DNA of 64,000 nt from M3007 sp041392625. Its GTDB lineage: Bacteria; Bacteroidota; Bacteroidia; Chitinophagales; Saprospiraceae. Under the pieces are notes generated by a model. It was not told the DNA's origin, searched no databases, and worked only from the letters and a program-made list of their open reading frames with translations. Positions 15,649-25,376 of this stretch are shown piece by piece. Location: positions 1 to 64,000 of the forward strand of contig JAWKLR010000008.1 in the NCBI GenBank assembly GCA_041392625.1, given 5' to 3'. The position numbers and the translations under genes were made by a program. Positions within the stretch are counted from its first letter, which is position 1. Each line of letters begins with the position of its first letter.

Positions 15649-17460
15649 TTAATCGCTTCCATCTGGGTGGCAGGCATAGCAGGCTGAACTGGAGTATGAG
15701 TAGCCAGAAACACCTTGGTGGTCTTGACCTACCTCGACTGGGTTATCGTGTTCGTGGCAGTCAATACAACTAAACGCCATGAAATTGCCCGGAATTGTGT
15801 GGCACTCATCGCAAGTGGTCCATTCATCTTTGTGTTTTCCACTGTAAATAGGGAAATACATGTTGTCGTGATCAAACGTAGAAGGTACCCAGGCATTTTC
15901 ATTATGGCAACTCTCACAATTAGTAGGGAAGCCTGCAAGCAAGTGATTGGGATTATTTGCACTGTTGTAATCGGATTCGTGGCAACTGAAGCATTCCGTA
16001 GATGTGTTGACATAGTTTCCACCGACGTGACAGTCTACACACTGTGGGACATTGGCATGGGCGCCGTTGAGCGGCCAGATGGTATTGTGATCAAAGGTGG
16101 ATGGAATCCATGCGGTTTCATCGTGGCACTGAGTACAATCGGTTGAGAACTGATTGTTGATGTGGTTGGGGTTGTTTGTGTTGTTGTAATCGTCTATATG
16201 ACAACCTGCACAATCGGTTGGGGTGTTGGTATAATTTCCACCGACGTGGCAGTCTACACACTGGGGTACATTGGCATGCGCACCGTTGAGTGGCCAGATA
16301 GAATTGTGGTCAAAGGTAGATGGTACCCATGCAGTTTCATCGTGGCATTGGGTACAGTCGGTTGAGAACTGGTTCGTCAGGTGATTGGGATTTGTAGTAT
16401 TGTTGTAATCATCAATATGGCAGCCCGAACAGTTTGTTGGCGTATTGGTGTAGTTGCCTCCGACATGGCAATCCACACAATTAGGTACGCCGGCATGTGC
16501 ACCATTTAGTGGCCAAATGGTATTATGGTCAAACGTAGACGGTATCCATGCATCTTCATTATGGCATTGTATGCAATCGGTGGAAAACTGATTGAATACG
16601 TGGCTCGGATTGGTTGTATTGTTGTAATCGTCGGTATGACAACCAGCACAGGTAGTTGGCGTGTTGTTGTAATCTCCATTGTGACAAGACACGCAATCAT
16701 CCGCAATCGCAATGTGGGCGCCATTGAGTTGATAATAGTTGTCGTGAATCGGGAATAAAGCCGGATCCCAGCCGTTTGGTGTGTGACAGGTTTCACAATC
16801 CGTAGGAATGCCAAGCACGGTGTGATTCGGATTAGTTGAACCATCAAAGTCTGCCTGATGACAGGCTACACAAGACGTTGGGGTATTGGTGTAATCGCCA
16901 CCAATATGACAGTCAATGCAATTTGCATTTTCATGCTCACCGATAAGTGGCCAGATTGCATTGTGGTCAAACGTTGATGGTACCCAGGCTGTTTCATTGT
17001 GGCATACGGTACAATCTGTTCCAAATTGGCTTGCTGCGTGATCCGGGTTTGTGGTGCCATCGTAATCTGCCTGGTGACATTCAACACAAGTATTTGGTGT
17101 GTTCGTATAGTTTCCTCCTGTATGGCAGTCTATACAGTCAGATATGAGTGCATGTGCACCATTGAGTGGCCAGATGGTATTGTGATCAAAGGTTGATGGA
17201 ATCCATGCCTCTTCGTTGTGACACTGAGTGCAATCCGTACTAAACTGGTTGTTTACGTGGTTCGGATCAGTTGTCCCGTCAATATCCGTTTGGTGGCATT
17301 CGATACAGGTATTCGGTGTGTTGTTGTAGTCTCCATTATGGCAGCCAGCACAGTCATCTGCAATGGCCAGGTGCGCGCCATTGAGTTGGTAGTAGTTGTC
17401 GTGAATTGGGAACAATGCTGGATCCCAGCCAGATGGGTTGTGACAGGTTTCGCAATCGTG
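15649..17460 (-). CDS. Giant multiheme cytochrome, C-terminal segment (about 25 CxxCH)
   Basis: In-frame part from the CETCHNPSGWD module to the natural stop. It holds about 25 CxxCH motifs and a run of 73-residue modules of the form CxxCHxDDYNN...PNH...CTQCH...FDH...GAH...CVDCH. The final cap (CESCH, CDECH, CIDCH, CYACHPDGSD) matches the ends of both smaller paralogues. The open frame continues to 17559, but codons above about 17462 are out of register with the protein. Confidence 0.82.
   Translation of the reverse strand, partial: HDCETCHNPSGWDPALFPIHDNYYQLNGAHLAIADDCAGCHNGDYNNTPNTCIECHQTDIDGTTDPNHVNNQFSTDCTQCHNEEAWIPSTFDHNTIWPLNGAHALISDCIDCHTGGNYTNTPNTCVECHQADYDGTTNPDHAASQFGTDCTVCHNETAWVPSTFDHNAIWPLIGEHENANCIDCHIGGDYTNTPTSCVACHQADFDGSTNPNHTVLGIPTDCETCHTPNGWDPALFPIHDNYYQLNGAHIAIADDCVSCHNGDYNNTPTTCAGCHTDDYNNTTNPSHVFNQFSTDCIQCHNEDAWIPSTFDHNTIWPLNGAHAGVPNCVDCHVGGNYTNTPTNCSGCHIDDYNNTTNPNHLTNQFSTDCTQCHDETAWVPSTFDHNSIWPLNGAHANVPQCVDCHVGGNYTNTPTDCAGCHIDDYNNTNNPNHINNQFSTDCTQCHDETAWIPSTFDHNTIWPLNGAHANVPQCVDCHVGGNYVNTSTECFSCHESDYNSANNPNHLLAGFPTNCESCHNENAWVPSTFDHDNMYFPIYSGKHKDEWTTCDECHTIPGNFMAFSCIDCHEHDNPVEVGQDHQGVSGYSYSSSACYACHPDGSD
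15998..16655. repeat. 219-bp tandem repeat inside the giant cytochrome gene, about 3 copies
   Basis: The CVDCHVGGNY motif recurs with exact 219-bp spacing (anchors near 16041, 16260, 16479). Each unit encodes 73 residues with three CxxCH and three distal-type His. Copies are similar but not identical, so they are older than the 435-bp units further upstream in the gene. Confidence 0.8.
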
Positions 17461-19038
17461 TTTATGCCGATGTTGTCGTGGTCGGGTTGTTGTTCGTCGT
17501 AATCTGCCTGGTGACAAGCCACGCAAGTATTGGGCGTAGTGTAGTACACGGTATGACATTCAATACAATCTGCATTGAGGTGTTCCCCTTCAAGCGGCCA
17601 GATGCTGTGGTCGAATGAAGCCGGTACCCACGCATTTTCATCATGGCACTGGGTACAATCGGTTGGGAACGATTGTTTGCGGTTTGGATCGTTTGCCCCG
17701 TCGTAGTCTGTTTGGTGGCATTCGATACAGGTATTTGGTGTGTTGTTGTAGTCTCCATTATGGCAGGTCGCACAGTCATCTGCGATGGCCAGGTGCGCGC
17801 CATTGAGTTGGTAATAGTTGTCGTGGATTGGGAACAGCGCCGGATCCCAACCAGATGGGTTGTGACAGGTTTCGCAATCGGTGGTAATGCCGATGTTGTC
17901 GTGATCCGGGTTGGTTGTTCCGTCGTAATCTGCCTGGTGACAAGCCACGCAGGTATTTGGCGTATTGGTGTAATCGCCACCGGTGTGACATTCAATGCAA
18001 TCGGCATTTAGGTGCTCGCCTTCAAGCGGCCAGATGCTGTGATCGAATGAAGCCGGCACCCATGCATTTTCATCATGACACTGGGTACAATCGGTTGGGA
18101 ACTGATTGTTTACGTGGTTTGGATCGTTTGCCCCGTCGTAGTCTGTTTGGTGGCATTCGATACAGGTATTCGGCGTGTTGTTGTAGTCACCATTGTGGCA
18201 GGTCGCACAGTCATCTGCGATGGCCAGGTGCGCACCGTTTAGTTGGTAGTAGTTGTCGTGGATTGGGAACAGTGCCGGATCCCAACCAGATGGGTTGTGA
18301 CAGGTTTCGCAATCAGTGGTGATTCCGATATTATCATGGTCTGGGTTGGTCGTTCCATCGTAATCTGTCTGGTGACATTCTACACAGGTAGTTGGCGTAT
18401 TGGTATAGTTTCCACCGGTGTGACATTCAATACAATCGGCATTGAGGTGCTCTCCTTCAAGCGGCCAGATGCTGTGGTCGAATGAAGCCGGCACCCATGC
18501 ATTTTCATCATGACACTGGGTACAATCGGTTGGGAACTGGTTGTTTGTGTGGTTTGGATCGTTTGCCCCGTCATAGTCTGTTTGGTGGCATTCGATACAG
18601 GTATTTGGTGTATTGTTGTAATCACCATTATGGCAGGTCGCACAGTCATCTGCGATGGCCAGGTGCGCACCGTTTAGTTGGTAGTAGTTGTCGTGGATTG
18701 GGAACAGTGCCGGATCCCAGCCAGAAGGGTTGTGACAAGTTTCACAATCGGTGGTAATACCGATGTTGTCGTGGTCTGGGTTGGTTGTTCCGTCGTAGTC
18801 CGTCTGGTGACATTCCACACAGGTAGTTGGCGTATTGGTATAGTTTCCACCAGTGTGACATTCAATACAATCGGCATTGAGGTGCTCGCCTTCGAGTGGC
18901 CAAATGCTGTGGTCGAATGAAGCCGGTACCCAGGCATCTTCATTATGACACTGGGTGCAATCGGTTGGGAACTGATTGTTTGCGTGGCTTGGATCGTTTG
19001 CCCCGTCATAGTCTGTCTGGTGGCATTCGATACAGGTA
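17461..19038 (-). CDS. Giant multiheme cytochrome, middle segment 2 (about 22 CxxCH)
   Basis: The continuous frame contains 3.6 copies of a near-identical 145-residue unit, each with six CxxCH (CVECH, CETCH, CATCH, CIECH, CTQCH, CIECH) and six additional His. No genuine start exists in this segment; the first in-frame start-like codon is a GTG at 18818 inside a CVECH motif. The last unit (17480-17700) is degraded by several small indels (DPNRKQS and TVYYTTP replace DPNHVNNQ and TGGDYTNTP), consistent with poor consensus there. Confidence 0.8.
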
Positions 19039-19040
19039 TT
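17466..19040. repeat. 435-bp near-identical tandem repeat inside the giant cytochrome gene, about 3.6 copies
   Basis: The same 10-mer anchor before CIECH occurs at 17711, 18146, 18581 and 19016, exactly 435 bp apart each time. Each unit encodes 145 residues and six heme sites. Nucleotide similarity between copies is very high, including silent positions, which points to recent amplification or ongoing gene conversion. It also makes the copy number vulnerable to assembly collapse. Confidence 0.85.
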
Positions 19041-19041
19041 T

Positions 19042-21590
19042 CGGTGTATTTAAAAAGTTTCCACCAATATGGCAATCCGTACAGTTTGGAACATCGGCAT
19101 GTGCACCATTGAGCGGCCAGACAGTACTGTGATCAAATGTTGATGGTGTCCATGCGGTTTCACTGTGGCACTCCATGCAATCCGTCGGGAATTGATTGTC
19201 TGCGTGATTCGGATTGTTGGTTGCATCGTAATCAGCCTGGTGACACGCGACACAAGTGTTTGGTGTGTTGTTGTAATCACCATTATGACAGGTTACACAA
19301 TCATCAGCAATGGCCAGGTGCGCACCGTTGAGTTGGTAGTAATTATCGTGTATCGGGAAGAGCGCCGGATCCCAACCAGATGGGTTGTGGCAGGTTTCAC
19401 AGTCCGTATTAATCCCAATATTATCGTGGTCGGGGTTGCTGGTTGCATCGTAATCTGTCTGGTGGCATTCCACACAGGTGTTTGGCGTGCTTGTATAGTT
19501 TCCGCCAACGTGGCATTCAATACACTCCGGTACATTGGCATGTTCACCTTCAAGTGGCCAAATACTGTGGTCAAATGAGGAAGGCACCCATGCGTTTTCA
19601 TTATGGCACTGGATACAATCTGTTGGGAACTGATTGTTGGTATGACTTGGGTTTGCTGCGCCATCAAAATCAGGTTGATGACAGGCTACACAGGTGTTTG
19701 GAGTATTGTTGTAATCTCCATTGTGGCAGGTCACACAGTCGTCAGCAATCGCTGTATGTGCTCCATTTAGCGGATAGTAATTATCGTGAATCGGGAAGGC
19801 TGCAGGATCCCAACCAGAAGTTACGTGACACATTTCACAATCCGTCGGAATGCCGAGTGCCCCGTGGTTGGGGTTTGTAGAACCGTCAAAATCCATTTGG
19901 TGACAGGCAGAACAGTTGGTAGGTGTGCCCGCAAAACCACTGGCATGACATTCTAGACAATCCGTGGTAAGGTGCACTCCGGTTAATGGGAATGAAGTAG
20001 TACTGTGGTCAAAAATATTGTCTGCATCTCCGGTAGGGTGGCAGGCCAAACAGGCAGGGCTGGTGTAACTGTATCCTCCAACGCCCATGTGTTCATTGTC
20101 TGTCTGGGGATTGGTATGGCATCCTGTACAACTAAAGGTGGAGTAATCGGCCGGGTTGGTATGGCAATCTATACACTCCATCCATTGGTTCAGGTGTGCT
20201 CCGCTGTAGATCGGGAAGTGGTCCAGATCATGGTTGAATTCAGAAGGAATCCATGCATCTTCATTATGACAAATTACACAGTCCGTATTAAACTGAGCCA
20301 TTGCGTGGTCAGGATTTGTCGTGCTGGAATAATCTGCCTGGTGGCATTCAAAACAGGTGTTCGGCGTGTTGTTGTAATCGCCGTTATGACATGCCGCACA
20401 ATCATCTGCTGCCAGGGCATGCGCTCCATTTAATTGGTAATAGTCGTTATGGATTGGGAAATTCGCCGGACTCCATCCGCTTGGCGTATGGCAGGTCTCA
20501 CAATCGGTAGGAATACCAATCGCTCCATGATTGGGGTTGGCCGAACCATCAAAATCAGTTTGGTGACACTCCACACAGGTATTGGGTGTATTTGAATAGT
20601 TTCCTGCAACATGGCACTCAATGCAATCTGCATTCAGGTGTTCTCCCTCCAGCGGCCAAACAGTATTGTGGTCAAATGAAGTAGGTACCCAGGTGGTCTC
20701 GGTGTGGCAGGTAGCACAATCCGTAGGGAACTGATTACTGATATGATTTGGGTTGGTGGCTCCGTCAAAATCTGCCTGGTGACATGCTACACAGGTATTG
20801 GGTGTATTGTTGTAGTCACCATTATGACAGGTTACACAATCATCTGCAATGGCAGCATGGGCTCCATTAAGTTGATAGTAGTTGTCGTGAATAGGGAAGT
20901 CCGCCGGACTCCATCCGCTTGGTGTGTGGCAGGTTTCACAGTCGGTTGGAATACCGATGGCTCCGTGGTTCGGGTTGGTCGAGCCATCAAAATCTGTTTG
21001 GTGGCATTCGACACAGGTCGTTGGCGTGTTGGAGTAATTCCCTCCAATATGGCATTCAATACAGGCTGTATTCTGGTGTTCTCCTTCCAATGGCCACGCT
21101 GTATTGTGATCAAAAGAGGAAGGTATCCATGCATTTTCATCATGACATTGCGTACAGTCCGTTGGGAACTGATTGGCGCTGTGCGCAGGATCAGTTGTAG
21201 CGTCGAAATCCATTTGGTGGCACTCAATACATGTATTCGGGGTGGTGGTGTAATTTCCACCAACATGGCAGTCTGTACAATTTGGTACCGCAGCGTGAGC
21301 ACCGTTTAGTGGCCAAATAGTATTGTGGTCAAATGTAGTCGGTACCCATGCATCTTCATTATGGCATTGCGTACAATCGCTTGAAAACTGATTGCTCTGG
21401 TGATTCGGATCGGTGGTGTTGTTGAAGTCCGATTGGTGGCAGGCTACACAGGTATTTGGTGTATTGTTGTAATCGCCGTTGTGGCAGGCTGCGCAATCCG
21501 TTGCAATTGCCTGGTGAGCACCATGCAGTTCATAAAAATCATCGTGAATTGGGAATTCCGCGGGCTGCCAGGCAGCGGTTGTGTAATGGC
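19042..21590 (-). CDS. Giant multiheme cytochrome, middle segment 1 (about 34 CxxCH)
   Basis: The frame carries about 34 CxxCH motifs. The first methionine codon is at 21213, but recognisable modules (CAACH, CVACH, CTQCH, CTDCH, CIECH) extend in the same frame up to about 21590. One internal block (about 19930-20280) repeats the N-terminal style FPIYSGAH...CIDCH...CTGCH...CLACHPTGDADNIFDH, so the cap-adjacent module was itself duplicated. The downstream end is an extra T in a short run at 19039-19041. Confidence 0.8.
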
Positions 21591-21644
21591 ACAGTCTGTA
21601 GAAATACCCAGGGTTGTTGTGATTCGGGGTTGGTAGTTTGGATT

Positions 21645-22855
21645 AAAATCACAATGGTATGGCAGGCTGCACAGTCGGTTGGTGTGCCGACATAGCCATT
21701 TGCGTGACATTCAATACATTGTGTCGTCTCGTGTGCACCCGTAAGCGGGAAGTTCGTCGTGTTGTGGTCAAAAATATCATCGACATTCCCGGTGGGGTGA
21801 CAGGCAAGGCAAGCCGGATCACTGTAGGAATATCCGATGACCCCATTGTGCTCATTGTCAGTTTCAGGGTTGGTATGGCATGCTACGCAGGTGAATTCAG
21901 AGTAATCCGATGGGTTTTGATGGCATTCATTACAATTAGCCCATTCTCCTTGGTGTGCACCGGAATAAATGGGGAAATGTTGAAGGTCATGGTCGGCATA
22001 TGTAGCAGGCATCCAATCTGGATCCGTAGTGTGGCAATCTGTACAACTGGTTGAAAATCCTGCTGCCTGGTGGTTGGGATTTTGTGTGGATTCAAAATCG
22101 GGTTGGTGGCAGGCAAAACAATCGGTAGGAGTATTGGTAAAGTTTCCTCCGGTATGACAGGAGGCACAATCCATAATATCATGCCCTTTTTCCAAGGGGA
22201 AAAAACTGTGGTCTACTGCAGTGGTTCCCCAACCATCCTGATTGGGGTCATGGCATTCAATGCAATTGGTTGGGAATCCGGCTTGGTTGTGATTGGGATT
22301 AGTTGTAGCCTGAAAATCGGATTGATGGCAATCTATGCATTCGTTTCCAATTGGGTCAAATCGCAATCGGGTATCCGAGTTGTGACAATCCGTGCAGTTG
22401 GCCAATGCATGGTTTCCCAAAAGTGGAAATCCATTGCTGTTGTGGATGGCATTGATATCATCCACTAGCCAGTTGTTGGTCGTATGGCATCGTGCGCAAT
22501 CCATTCCCACCGTTTGCTGGTGCATATCCAGGTGACAAGAATAACACTCGTTGGATGCTTCCGAAAAGACAAGGGATTCGTGACAAGACCGGCAATCTAC
22601 CAGTGCGTGCCGTCCGGTGAGTGGAAACAAAGTAGAGTCGTGTGTAAACTTAATGTCCAGTTTTTGAACTGCGGAAGGGTTGAGCGGATTGTCTTTATTT
22701 TGCTTTGCTGGTGCCCATGTCTCAAACGGTATATCCCATCCTGCAGCAGTATGGCATGCGCCACAGTCCAATTGAAGCAATTCACCGTGAGGTGATTGCG
22801 CCATGAGACCTTGGGCAAGGAAAAGGATTACCAATAAAGATGACAAAAGCCGCAT
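21645..22855 (-). CDS. Giant multiheme cytochrome, N-terminal segment (15 CxxCH) with signal peptide
   Basis: ATG at 22855 opens a Sec signal peptide ending near LMAQ (residue 20), followed by AQSPHGELLQLDCGACH. That opening is nearly identical in the proteins starting at 25327 and 26459. The first ten heme sites form the shared N-terminal cap (to CTDCHTTDPDWMP); further sites (CNECH, CVACH, CLACH, CIECH, CAACH) start the repetitive region. The frame is lost at about 21650, where several bases are missing or extra; the open frame then runs out of register to 21539. Confidence 0.85.
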
Positions 22856-22877
22856 TGGGACCGATCTGATCTAGCAT

Positions 22878-22916
22878 CTTTTTGCTATCAAACATCAACC
22901 TGTTGATTGCAAAAAG
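22878..22916. promoter_or_regulatory. Nested inverted repeats just upstream of the giant cytochrome gene
   Basis: CTTTTTGC (22878-22885) and GCAAAAAG (22909-22916) flank a second palindrome, ATCAAC-ct-GTTGAT (22894-22907). It lies 23-61 bp upstream of the ATG at 22855 within a 291-bp gap that is unusually long for this block. It could be an operator or a 5'-UTR hairpin. Otherwise the gap is AT-rich and holds no visible gene. Confidence 0.4.
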
Positions 22917-23097
22917 CGAATGCTAATAATTTGTAAAAAATCTAATTAAGATTAAGCGGCCAAACATAAAAATGCCAAGTCTAATCAGATGATAAACTTG
23001 AAATTTAGTTTGTTAAATATAGGTTTTAGGCCGATTTTTCTTCGTTTTGGGAAGGTATGCAATTTTTTAAAAACAGATTCTTGATTTGCTTTAAAAT

Positions 23098-23135
23098 TGA
23101 CTGAACCGGGAAATTTCCTGACTGAATCGGGAAAT
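23098..23135. repeat. 17-bp direct repeat downstream of the 28-heme cytochrome gene
   Basis: TGACTGAACCGGGAAAT (23098-23114) is followed by TGACTGAATCGGGAAAT (23119-23135) with one mismatch and a 4-bp spacer. It is non-coding and lies just past the stop at 23147. Function unknown. Confidence 0.5.
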
Positions 23136-23146
23136 CCACCTAAACC

Positions 23147-25327
23147 CTAGTCGCTGCCATCCGGATGGCAAGCGTAGCATGCCGGACTGGAGTACTGGTA
23201 ATTTCCTACCCCCTGATGATCTTGTGCCAGTTCAGATGGGTTGTCATGTTCATGACAATCAATACAGCTAAAGACCTGGAAGTTTCCAGGGGTAGTGTGG
23301 CATTCGATGCATTGATCCCATTCGTTTTTATGTTTCCCGCTGTAAATTGGAAAGTACATATTATCGTGATCAAACGTGGATGGATCCCAGGCGGATTCAT
23401 TATGGCAGATGGCGCAATCGGTGGGGAACTGACTGCTTTGGTGATTGGGTGAATTTGTGGCATTGTAATCTGCCTCGTGGCATGCGAAACAGGTGTTCGG
23501 GGTATTGTTATAATCTCCGTTGTGACAGGCATCGCAATCATTCGCAATGGCACCATGTGCACCCTGAAGCATGTAGTAATTGTTGTGAATCGGGAAACCG
23601 GCCGGCATCCAGGCACTGGTTGTATGGCATTGAGCGCAATCTGTGGATATCCCTATCGCCTGGTGATTTGGATTGCTGGTTTGGTTGTAATTGTTCATAT
23701 GACAAGCCGAACATTCCGTTGGCGTGCCTGCATACCCATTGCTATGACATTCCAAACAATCAGTAGTCTGGTGTGCCCCTGTTAATGGAAAATTAGTTTG
23801 GTTGTGATCGAACGCGTCATCTGCATCACCGGTAGGGTGGCAGGCAAGACAAGCCGGGCTGTTATAGGAATAACCGCTGATTCCATTGTGGTCGTTGTTG
23901 GTTTCCGGGTTGGTATGGCAAGTAGTGCACGTGAATTCCTGAAAGTTGGAAGGGTTGGTATGGCAATCCGTACATGCATCCCATTCTCCATTATGTTGCC
24001 CGCTGTATATAGGAAAATGCATTGCATCGTGATCCTGGAAGTTTGCAGGAATCCAGGCATTTGTTGTGTGGCAACTGGCACAATCCGTTGAAATGCCGGC
24101 AGTCTGGTGATTGGGACTGTTGGTTTGGTTGTAATTATCAATATGACACGCTGCGCATTCCGTAGGGGTACCTGCATAGCCGTTACTATGGCATTGAATG
24201 CAATCGGTAGTCTGATGTGCACCTGTTAGTGGAAAATCAGTCTGGTTGTGGTCAAATCCATCATCGGCACTTCCATTGGGGTGACATACCAAACAGGCCG
24301 GACTGTTGTAGGAATAACCACTGATTCCATTGTGGTCATTGTTAGTTTCCGGATTGGTATGACAGCTTGTACACGTAAATTCCGCGTAGTTGGAAGGGTT
24401 GGTATGGCAATCTGTACATGCATTCCATTCTCCATTATGCTCTCCGCTGTATATGGGAAAATGCAGCGCGTCATGATCCAGAAATTTTGCTGGCATCCAC
24501 CCAATATCCGTGGTGTGGCAATCTGTACAATTGGTGGAAAAATTTAGATTGCTGTGGTTGGGTGTTTGGGCGTTTTCAAAATCTGCCTGGTGGCAGGCGA
24601 AGCAATCGGTAGGTGTGTTTTCAAAACTGCCATTGGTGTGGCAGGCTGCACAATCGGCAATTTCATGTCCCTTTTCTAATGGAAAGAAAAAATGGTTGAT
24701 CCCGGTGGCTCCTCCCCAAGAAAACGCTGCAATGTCGTGACATTCGATACAGTTGGTTGAATAACCCGACTGAACGTGGTTGGGACTGGTCGCAGCCTGG
24801 AAATCCGATTGGTGGCAATCAAAACATTCATTTCCAAGGCGGTCAAACCGCAAATTCGTTTCAGAGGCATGGCAATCGATACAGTTTGCTAACGCGTGGG
24901 CGCCCAATAACGGGAATCCGTTTATCTGGTGGATTTCATTGACATCATCAACCAGCCAATGGTTGGTGCTGTGGCACCGGGCGCAGTCCATCCCAACAGT
25001 TTGCTGGTGCATATCTGTATGGCAGGCATAACATTCTGGGGTGGCCTGGCTAAACACCAGGGTTTCATGGCAAGACCTGCAATCCGTTACGGTGTGTTGC
25101 CCTGTCAGTGGAAAAGAGGTCGAATTGTGGTTGAATTTTGATGTGCCGGTTTCTGGTTCCGAAGGTGTTACCGCTTTTTCCTGGGCCCAAAATTCAGAAG
25201 GGATATCCCAGGATGATGCAGTATGGCAAGCAGCGCAATCAAGTTGAAGAGATTGACCATGGGGAGATTGAGCTACAAGCAAATGGCTTAAACTCAGAAG
25301 CAGAAGGGTGATAGGCAACCGGTACAT
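23147..25327 (-). CDS. Multiheme cytochrome c, 28 CxxCH
   Basis: The 726-residue protein begins with a Sec signal peptide (cut near LLVAQ, about residue 20) and contains 28 CxxCH motifs with no frame break. Architecture: a ten-site N-terminal cap; two repeats of an FPIYSGxHNGEW...CTDCHTNPSN...CHTNPETNNDHNGISGYSYNSPAC block followed by GAHQTTDC modules; one FPIHNNYYML...CHNGDYNNTPNTC module; and a three-site C-terminal cap ending CYACHPDGSD. Many non-motif His residues (FDH, GAH, PNH) fit bis-His coordination. It is a probable periplasmic or surface electron carrier, and shares both caps with the 13-heme and giant proteins. Confidence 0.92.
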   Translation of the reverse strand: MYRLPITLLLLSLSHLLVAQSPHGQSLQLDCAACHTASSWDIPSEFWAQEKAVTPSEPETGTSKFNHNSTSFPLTGQHTVTDCRSCHETLVFSQATPECYACHTDMHQQTVGMDCARCHSTNHWLVDDVNEIHQINGFPLLGAHALANCIDCHASETNLRFDRLGNECFDCHQSDFQAATSPNHVQSGYSTNCIECHDIAAFSWGGATGINHFFFPLEKGHEIADCAACHTNGSFENTPTDCFACHQADFENAQTPNHSNLNFSTNCTDCHTTDIGWMPAKFLDHDALHFPIYSGEHNGEWNACTDCHTNPSNYAEFTCTSCHTNPETNNDHNGISGYSYNSPACLVCHPNGSADDGFDHNQTDFPLTGAHQTTDCIQCHSNGYAGTPTECAACHIDNYNQTNSPNHQTAGISTDCASCHTTNAWIPANFQDHDAMHFPIYSGQHNGEWDACTDCHTNPSNFQEFTCTTCHTNPETNNDHNGISGYSYNSPACLACHPTGDADDAFDHNQTNFPLTGAHQTTDCLECHSNGYAGTPTECSACHMNNYNQTSNPNHQAIGISTDCAQCHTTSAWMPAGFPIHNNYYMLQGAHGAIANDCDACHNGDYNNTPNTCFACHEADYNATNSPNHQSSQFPTDCAICHNESAWDPSTFDHDNMYFPIYSGKHKNEWDQCIECHTTPGNFQVFSCIDCHEHDNPSELAQDHQGVGNYQYSSPACYACHPDGSD

Positions 25328-25376
25328 GGGTAAGGATTAATGGATTTAAAATAAAGACAGTTATAGAGTGGTTTTT

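Larger units (their letters stand above)
15649..22855 (-). other. Reconstructed giant multiheme cytochrome c gene, about 2,400 codons and about 96 CxxCH
   Basis: Four collinear minus-strand frames join at single-base disruptions into one gene. It starts at ATG 22855 with signal peptide MRLLSSLLVILFLAQGLMAQ and ends at TAA 15649 after CYACHPDGSD. Counting CxxCH by eye gives about 15 + 5 + 29 + 22 + 25 = 96, plus one motif apparently destroyed near 21590. Each 73-residue core module has three CxxCH and three additional His (PNH, FDH, GAH), the 1:1 ratio expected for bis-His hemes. The first ten and last three heme sites resemble those of the 13- and 28-heme paralogues encoded just upstream. Breaks are at about 21585-21650, 19039-19041 and 17460-17465. 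Confidence 0.8.

Noticed and set aside
15998..19040. Regularly spaced repeats considered as a CRISPR array
   Set aside because: The repeats are 219 or 435 bp, in frame, and encode heme-binding modules; there are no short palindromic repeats with unique spacers.
15715..25031. Many plus-strand open frames opposite the cytochrome genes
   Set aside because: They arise from the repetitive Cys/His codons read backwards, repeat with the same 219- and 435-bp periods, and contain no recognisable domain.
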